From positions 62,001 through 126,000 of the forward strand of contig NZ_BPRE01000008.1 of NCBI RefSeq assembly GCF_022179765.1: DNA of 64,000 bases, written 5' to 3'. Both the position numbers and the translations under genes were made by a program. This DNA comes from Methylorubrum suomiense. GTDB taxonomy: Bacteria > Pseudomonadota > Alphaproteobacteria > Rhizobiales > Beijerinckiaceae. The notes below the pieces were generated by a model. That model was not told where the DNA came from. It saw nothing but the letters and a program-made list of their open reading frames with translations, and searched no databases. Position 1 is the first letter of the stretch. The number at the start of each line of letters is the position of its first letter. This document shows positions 59,608 to 64,000 of the stretch, one piece after another.

Positions 59608-60669
59608 TCAGTCGGTGAAGCGCATCGGCACCGTCACCGACAGGCTCGGCTGGTCGAAGCCAGCGGGAGCCGGCGGCAACGAGCCCCGAACCGCCGCGAG
59701 TGCAGCGGAATCGATCGCTGGAACGCCGCTGCTCGATGCCAGAGAGGCACTCGTCACCGAGCCGGATCGGGTCACCGTGAAGCGAACGGTCGCGACGCCG
59801 CCGCCGGTACCGCTGGCGGCATTGCGGTTCATGCGACCCCTGATGGTCGAGGACAGCATGCTCTTCCAGGCCGCCAAGGCGTTCGGATTGCCGCCGCCGC
59901 TGCGTTGGAGTTGGCTCGCCTGCTGATTCGCCTGCGCGGCACCCTGGGCGTTCTGCGTGGCTCTCCGTACCGCGTCTCGCTCGGCCTTGGCTTTGATCGC
60001 GGCCTTGCGCTGTTCCTCGCGGACCTCACGGCGCTCCGCCTCACGCTTCCGCTCCAAGAGCTCCTTGCGGCGGGCCTCGGCGATCTTGGCCGGATCGGGC
60101 TCCTTGGGCTTGGGCTTCACGGGCTCCTTCGGTTTGACCACGACCGGTGGCGGGGGCGCCAGCGGCTCGGCCTCCGGCGCCTGCGAGGTGATCACCTGCT
60201 CTTCTGGGGGCGGGGGCGGAGTCTCGGGCGGCATCTCGGCCACGGCTTCCGGCGGCGGAGGCGGGGGCTCCACTTCCTCCGGCATGACCTGGGTCATCTC
60301 GGTGGGCGGCGGCGGCGTCACCTCCTGCGGTACGACCTCCGTGACCTCCGGCGGCGGGGGCGGCGGAACGGGCGTTTCCTGGGTTTCGATCGGATTCGCC
60401 GTCGTCGGCTCGGCCTCAGGCTTGGCTTCTTCCGGCACGGGCTCGGCCGGCGCCGCTTCCAAGGCTTCCTGCGGCTGAGCCTCCTCCATCGGGGGAGTCA
60501 GGTCGATGGAGATTTCCTGCTCGCCCGCCGATTCCGGAGCGTGCAGATTCATGTAGGCGAGGCCCGCGAGCCCCAGCAGGTGCAGCAGCAACGCGACGGC
60601 GAAGGCGGCGACGAGCGGACCCTGGCCCCCATCGGGACCGCCAGGGGCGCGTTCAGCGTAAGCGGCCAT
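59608..60669 (-). CDS. tonB: Energy transducer TonB
   Basis: Inner-membrane-anchored protein of 353 aa spanning the periplasm and passing proton-motive force to outer-membrane receptors. N-terminal TM (about residues 21-41, VAAFAVALLLHLLGLAGLAY) with the His typical of TonB. A long Pro/Glu-rich rigid region (EEVEPPPPPPEAVAEMPPE) and Lys/Arg segment follow. The C-terminal TonB domain has VATVRFTVTRSGSVTSASLA, SGVPAIDSAALAAVRGSLPP and FDQPSLSVTVPMRF. It is 4 bp from exbD. A candidate energiser for the LutH-like receptor at 36-38.7 kb. Confidence 0.96.
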   Translation of the reverse strand: MAAYAERAPGGPDGGQGPLVAAFAVALLLHLLGLAGLAYMNLHAPESAGEQEISIDLTPPMEEAQPQEALEAAPAEPVPEEAKPEAEPTTANPIETQETPVPPPPPPEVTEVVPQEVTPPPPTEMTQVMPEEVEPPPPPPEAVAEMPPETPPPPPEEQVITSQAPEAEPLAPPPPVVVKPKEPVKPKPKEPDPAKIAEARRKELLERKREAERREVREEQRKAAIKAKAERDAVRRATQNAQGAAQANQQASQLQRSGGGNPNALAAWKSMLSSTIRGRMNRNAASGTGGGVATVRFTVTRSGSVTSASLASSSGVPAIDSAALAAVRGSLPPAPAGFDQPSLSVTVPMRFTD

Positions 60670-60673
60670 GGTG

Positions 60674-61141
60674 CTACTTGGCGGCTCCGGCGGCGGGGGC
60701 GGCGCCGCCCGGCGATTGGGCGATCAGCGAGACCTTGGTGAAGCCGGCCTGGGCCACGACGCCCATGGTCTCCAGGATCTTGCCGTAATTCGCGTCGCGA
60801 TCACCGCGTACGAGGACGACCTGATCGGGATTCTCGCCCTTCAGCTCCTTGAGGCGCGGCAGCAGCGTTTCGGCGGTGAACGGGTCCTTGGCGATGTAGG
60901 CGTTGCCATCCTTGTCGATGGACACCTCCAGCGGCTTCTGCGCCTGCGCCACCTTGGCCGCGCTGGTCTTCGGCAATTGCACCGGCACGCCGGTGGTCAT
61001 CAGCGGTGCTGCCACCATGAAGATGATGAGCAGCACCAGCATCACGTCGACCATCGGGGTGACGTTGATTTCGGACATCGGCGTGGCGTCGAGGCCGTCC
61101 TCGTCGTCGCCACCCCCGGTGCGCAGGGATCCCATGGCCAT
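60674..61141 (-). CDS. exbD: Biopolymer transport protein ExbD
   Basis: Proton-channel subunit of 155 aa. Single TM preceded by ATPMSEINVTPMVDVMLVLL, which contains the proton-carrying Asp. Periplasmic domain: PKTSAAKVAQAQKPLEVSID, VLVRGDRDANYGKILETMGV. A Gly/Ala-rich C-terminal tail is non-conserved. ATG 61141 follows GGGAGGGCGAAACAC. tonB follows after 4 bp; exbB lies 180 bp upstream across a small hairpin. Confidence 0.95.
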   Translation of the reverse strand: MAMGSLRTGGGDDEDGLDATPMSEINVTPMVDVMLVLLIIFMVAAPLMTTGVPVQLPKTSAAKVAQAQKPLEVSIDKDGNAYIAKDPFTAETLLPRLKELKGENPDQVVLVRGDRDANYGKILETMGVVAQAGFTKVSLIAQSPGGAAPAAGAAK

Positions 61142-61289
61142 GTGTTTCGCCCTCCCGGGCAGCGCGCCTTCGCCGGCCGGGCGGAGATCGCGTTGGAGTT
61201 GGTGTGTCGGATCGTACGAAGGGCGCAACGCTGACCGGGCGGCCGTTTCAGTGGGGCCGCACCGAGGCGTCGAGGCCGGAGCGCTCAGC

Positions 61290-61307
61290 GACCGGCCGGA
61301 GCCGGTC
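61290..61307 (-). terminator. Hairpin between exbB and exbD
   Basis: Perfect 7 bp stem GACCGGC-CGGA-GCCGGTC, 15 bases past the exbB stop, no T-tract. It may attenuate rather than stop transcription into exbD-tonB. Confidence 0.35.
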
Positions 61308-61321
61308 CTACGCCTGTTCGA

Positions 61322-62026
61322 TTATTCGGCCGCGGCGGCCCGGGCCTGCGGACCGCGGTCGCGGGCGAGGCGATTACCGAGGATCGAGATGTACGAGACG
61401 AAACCCGACTGGATGCGTGCCACGTCGCCGGAGAGCTTGTTGTAGGCCATCACCGCCGGGATCGCGACGACGAGGCCGATGGCGGTCGCGAACAGGGCCT
61501 CCGCGATGCCCGGCGCCACCACCGCGAGGCTGGTATCCTGGCTCTTCGCGATCGACGAGAACGAGTTCATGATGCCCCACACCGTGCCGAACAGGCCGAT
61601 GAACGGGGCGGTGGACCCGGAGGTCGCCAGCAGCGGCAGACCTCCCTGCAGGCGCTTCACTTCGAGACTGAGGGCGCCCTTCATGGCGCGCTCGATGCGG
61701 TCGCGGCGCTCGGCCCGGCTCTCGCTGGGATCCTGGTCACGCCATGCGTCGAGGCCGGCATGGACGATGCGGCCGGCGATGCCGTCCTGCTTGGTGTCCA
61801 CATGGCCTTCCTTGCGGACCATCGCCTCGAACGCCTTGGCTTGGCGCTTGGCAGCGGCGAGCCGCACGATCTTCTCGAAGACGACGGTCCAACACGCGAG
61901 CGAGGCGACGACCAGGAGGATCATCACGCCCTTCACGATCGGATCGGCTTGGAGAAACAGACCGATGAACGAGAGGTCATGGCCAGCCGCAGCGGCGGCT
62001 TGCACGGGCGCGGACGTCGAATCCAT
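61322..62026 (-). CDS. exbB: TonB-system energiser ExbB (TolQ/ExbB family)
   Basis: Inner-membrane proton-channel subunit of 234 aa with three helices: VKGVMILLVVASLACWTVVF, then LPLLATSGSTAPFIGLFGTV-WGIM and IAEALFATAIGLVVAIPAVM. The cytoplasmic loop carries MVRKEGHVDTKQDG and RAERRDRIERAMKGALSLEV. ATG 62026. Same direction as exbD and tonB. It forms the motor that energises TonB-dependent import. Confidence 0.95.
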   Translation of the reverse strand: MDSTSAPVQAAAAAGHDLSFIGLFLQADPIVKGVMILLVVASLACWTVVFEKIVRLAAAKRQAKAFEAMVRKEGHVDTKQDGIAGRIVHAGLDAWRDQDPSESRAERRDRIERAMKGALSLEVKRLQGGLPLLATSGSTAPFIGLFGTVWGIMNSFSSIAKSQDTSLAVVAPGIAEALFATAIGLVVAIPAVMAYNKLSGDVARIQSGFVSYISILGNRLARDRGPQARAAAAE

Positions 62027-62077
62027 CTGAAACTCCTCGTCATTCGGTGTCGGTTCGCCCCGCCCCCCGGGGCCGTG

Positions 62078-62095
62078 CAGCCGGCGAGCCGGCTG
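62078..62095 (-). terminator. Hairpin between the exported-protein gene and exbB
   Basis: Perfect 8 bp stem CAGCCGGC-GA-GCCGGCTG, nine bases past the upstream gene's stop. It suggests that exbB has an additional promoter or is attenuated. Confidence 0.5.
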
Positions 62096-62103
62096 GTCTC
62101 AAA

Positions 62104-62565
62104 TCAGCGGTCGAAAGCGGCCGGCGTCTTGGTGGCGGTCTCGATCCGTTCCAGGCAGGTCTCGCGGCTCGCGTCGCCCCCCTCGCAGGCCAGCACGTCG
62201 TTGAGCAGGATGCGGCCGACCTTCGGGCAGGCGAGACCGGTGAAGTCGAAGAGCCGGACGACCGTCTTCTTCTCCTGCAGCGGGCCGAGTTCCACGGCCA
62301 ACCGCTTCTGCGCGACGCCCTCGGTGTCGAAGGCGAACAGATCGACCTTGAGCGATTTCAACGCCGGCCCCCGGCCATTGTCGACGAGCATGTAAGTGCG
62401 GCAGGCCTCGCCCGCCGGTTCGAGCCGGTTCAGCTCGATCTTGAGCGGTGCGCCCTTGGTCCCACTCTCCTGAGCCACAGCACCCGTCATCGTGAGGGTC
62501 AGGGCGATACCCGCCAGCATTCCGATCCCGCGTACTGCGCGCATCATTCCCCTGGTTCCCTGCAT
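62104..62565 (-). CDS. Exported hypothetical protein upstream of exbB
   Basis: Protein of about 153 aa. Signal peptide near GIGMLAGIALTLTMTGAVAQ. The mature domain has LKIELNRLEPAGEACRTYML, VDNGRGPALKSLKVDLFAFD, VELGPLQEKKTVVRLFDFTG, LACPKVGRILLNDVLACEGG and ETCLERIETAT, i.e. four Cys in a beta-rich fold. I recognise this as a conserved companion of exbB in Methylobacterium-like genomes but cannot give a function. Start uncertain: ATG 62565, GTG just upstream with GGGAGGGA, or ATG 62547. Confidence 0.72.
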   Translation of the reverse strand: MQGTRGMMRAVRGIGMLAGIALTLTMTGAVAQESGTKGAPLKIELNRLEPAGEACRTYMLVDNGRGPALKSLKVDLFAFDTEGVAQKRLAVELGPLQEKKTVVRLFDFTGLACPKVGRILLNDVLACEGGDASRETCLERIETATKTPAAFDR

Positions 62566-63071
62566 CACGACGCGTGTCCCTCCCTGTCGCGGCTCGGCGT
62601 CTGACCGCCCGCGGACCTCACCTTCCGCTCGGATGAGCACGAGAACCTTGGATCGCTCTCGACCAGTGCGAATGCTCCAGCGGACATTGTCCGCGCGGCG
62701 ATCCTAAAATGTTCCGGATACGGCGAAGCCCGAGCAGCGCGCTCACCACGAGTGCATTGCCCATATTATTCGCGTGCCTATCCGAGAAACAGGTCCGGGA
62801 TCAAGGCGAAGCCTGAATTTCAGAGTAATTCCAAACTGTTACTTGGGCTCAGCTTGGCCGTAAAATTATGCCGATTCATCCCGTGATTGTTTGCGCAATG
62901 TCCATGGACAGGCCTCCAAAGCGGCGGGCCCGATGGAGGGGGCGCATCTTGATCGCCGGGGATTCGCTTTCCATATCGGCGTCAAGGCTGCTGCCGTCAG
63001 GCGGGCCCGAGACTGTGAGGCGCCACCGGGATCGCGCATCCCAAGGGCCTTGCTGGAGGTTCGAGTTGACG
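62566..63071. other. 506 bp divergent region ahead of hsp20
   Basis: No gene accepted. The part from about 62700 to 62890 is AT-richer (AAAATGTTCCGGATA, CATATTATTCGCG, GAGTAATTCCAAACTGTTACTTGG) and is the likely promoter zone for the heat-shock gene; a frame upstream in phase with hsp20 lacks coding character. No complete RpoH-type promoter or CIRCE element is evident. Confidence 0.45.
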
Positions 63072-63503
63072 ATGACGCGGCCATCACCGTTCGGGCACCC
63101 ATTCTTGCTCGGCTTCGATGAGATTGAGCAGGCCCTTGATCGTGTGGCGAAGGCAGGAAGCGATGGCTACCCGCCTTACAATATCGAGCGCGTATCCCGT
63201 AACGAGCGAGAGCCGGAGCGGCTTCGAATTACGCTGGCGGTTGCCGGCTTCACGCAGGACCAACTCGACGTCTCGCTCGAGGAGAACCAGCTCGTCGTCC
63301 GTGGTCGTCAGGTCGACGACAAATCGCGACAGTTCCTACATCGCGGAATCGCGGCGCGGCAGTTCCAGCGGGCCTTTCTCCTAGCCGATGGCATGGAGGT
63401 GCTCGGGGCCGATCTGGCCAACGGGTTGCTTTCGATCGATCTAGTCCGGCCCGAGCCGGAGCGGATCGTCCGCAAGATCACGATCTCCTCGAAGGACGAC
63501 TGA
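63072..63503 (+). CDS. Hsp20 / alpha-crystallin small heat-shock protein
   Basis: ATP-independent chaperone of 143 aa. The N-terminus has FGHPFLLGFDEIEQALDRVA, typical of rhizobial class A IbpA-like proteins. Alpha-crystallin domain: YPPYNIERVSRNEREPERLR, ITLAVAGFTQDQLDVSLEEN, RQFLHRGIAARQFQRAFLLA and GLLSIDLVRPEPERIVRKI. ATG 63072 follows CTGGAGGTTCGAGTTGACG. The downstream DUF1150 gene is a regular neighbour of hsp20 in Rhizobiales. Confidence 0.95.
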   Translation: MTRPSPFGHPFLLGFDEIEQALDRVAKAGSDGYPPYNIERVSRNEREPERLRITLAVAGFTQDQLDVSLEENQLVVRGRQVDDKSRQFLHRGIAARQFQRAFLLADGMEVLGADLANGLLSIDLVRPEPERIVRKITISSKDD

Positions 63504-63642
63504 GGCGCGTCGCCTCTCGGACGCGGCGACGCACCGCAGGCCGGGTCCTTCGAAACACGAATCGCTGTCAACAACCGGGTTTGTGGTCGCCGAAGTGCGG
63601 GACCATATCCGGCTTACGCTCTGCCTCGGAAGGAGGGCACTG

Positions 63643-63927
63643 ATGAACGAGTTCACCATCACCGAATCAACCGTCGATACCGCTGCGACCCCCAGCATCG
63701 ATCCGGCCGAGTTTGCCGCGCTCGGCGAGGGTCACATCGCCTATGTCCGCCCGATCCGTTCGGACGAGGTGCGTGCCCTGTTTCCGCAGGCGCCGGAGAT
63801 GAGTCCAGGCCTCGATCTGTTCGCCCTCCTCTCGGCATCTGGCGCTCCGATCATGCTGACCGACTCGCGTGAAGTCGCGGTGGCGAATGCGATGGCCCAT
63901 TCGCTCTATCCGGTCAGCCTCCACTGA
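63643..63927 (+). CDS. DUF1150 family protein
   Basis: Small soluble protein of 94 aa. DUF1150 features: EFAALGEGHIAYVRPIRSDE, ALFPQAPEMSPGLDLFALLS and the C-terminal LTDSREVAVANAMAHSLYPV. Function unknown; the family is found beside Hsp20 genes in Rhizobiales. The ATG at 63643 follows GGAAGGAGGGC, a strong SD. Confidence 0.92.
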   Translation: MNEFTITESTVDTAATPSIDPAEFAALGEGHIAYVRPIRSDEVRALFPQAPEMSPGLDLFALLSASGAPIMLTDSREVAVANAMAHSLYPVSLH

Positions 63928-63944
63928 TCCCGCGCTGACCGCCG

Positions 63945-63966
63945 CGCCGGCCCTATCGGGCCGGCG
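63945..63966 (+). terminator. Terminator after DUF1150
   Basis: Perfect 9 bp stem CGCCGGCCC-TATC-GGGCCGGCG, then TTCGTCT. Confidence 0.75.
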
Positions 63967-64000
63967 TTCGTCTCACGACGTCATCGCCGCCACTGTCCGA

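Noticed and set aside
63040..63072. TTGCTGGAGG before hsp20, reminiscent of a ROSE thermometer
   Set aside because: The UUGCU directly abuts the SD, so the diagnostic hairpin pairing with a loop is impossible; no multi-stem ROSE layout was seen.

Overview
The window is GC-rich alphaproteobacterial chromosome and almost certainly comes from Methylobacterium (sensu lato). The strongest taxonomic marker is a lanmodulin gene (lanM, 39012-39413) behind a TonB-dependent receptor. Supporting markers are Hsp20 followed by DUF1150, FYDLN-acid, FlaF, a phasin, a 4Fe-4S-type APS reductase and Rhizobiales-style intergenic palindromes. There is no phage, transposase, CRISPR array, rRNA or convincing tRNA, so this looks like core chromosome.

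Layout. 1-8.4 kb: a quinone-oxidoreductase-like enzyme, a LysR regulator, a DUF1127 protein, a cupin, an exported/membrane pair, a large PEP-carboxylase-like protein with altered catalytic motifs, and small genes including an Rmf/CrpP-like protein. 8.9-17 kb: a two-subunit periplasmic molybdenum hydroxylase (IorAB type), a two-Cys exported protein, a HisKA_2-type histidine kinase, FYDLN-acid, and a PQQ-dehydrogenase-fold protein lacking the catalytic Asp. 17-25.3 kb: hypotheticals, ssb, a CurA-like reductase, DUF4174, a Gly/Tyr-rich exported protein, a phosphodiester-glycosidase-like protein and a glycosyltransferase. 25.5-26.8 kb: two phasin-type genes, the first with a perfect palindrome in its promoter. 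27-35 kb: assimilatory sulfate reduction as two divergent blocks (cysH-cysD-cysN leftward; Lrp regulator-cysJ-cysI rightward), then panC.

36.2-40 kb: a LutH-like TonB receptor, lanM, and a small two-Cys exported protein, each followed by a strong terminator. The lut ABC-transporter genes that accompany lutH and lanM in M. extorquens AM1 are absent here. 40-49.6 kb: an exopolysaccharide locus (priming glycosyltransferase, GT4, Wza-like lipoprotein, Wzz/Wzc-like protein without a P-loop, CelD-like acetyltransferase, polysaccharide deacetylase) and an L,D-transpeptidase-like protein without the usual His. 50-57 kb: DUF2842, heme A synthase, a GT61 enzyme, hemolysin-III, and thiC under a TPP riboswitch. 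56.8-58.9 kb: FlaG-like and FlaF proteins plus small membrane and exported proteins. 59-62.6 kb: a metallophosphoesterase and an ExbB-ExbD-TonB energiser, which could power the LutH-like receptor. 63-64 kb: Hsp20 and DUF1150.

The part most worth pursuing is the lanthanide uptake and binding unit (receptor, LanM, two-Cys protein, whose paralogue lies at 11.9 kb). Next come several proteins that keep an enzyme fold but have lost key catalytic residues (PEPC-like, PQQ-DH-like, Wzc-like, L,D-transpeptidase-like). All functional statements are from reading sequence alone; no database search was run.
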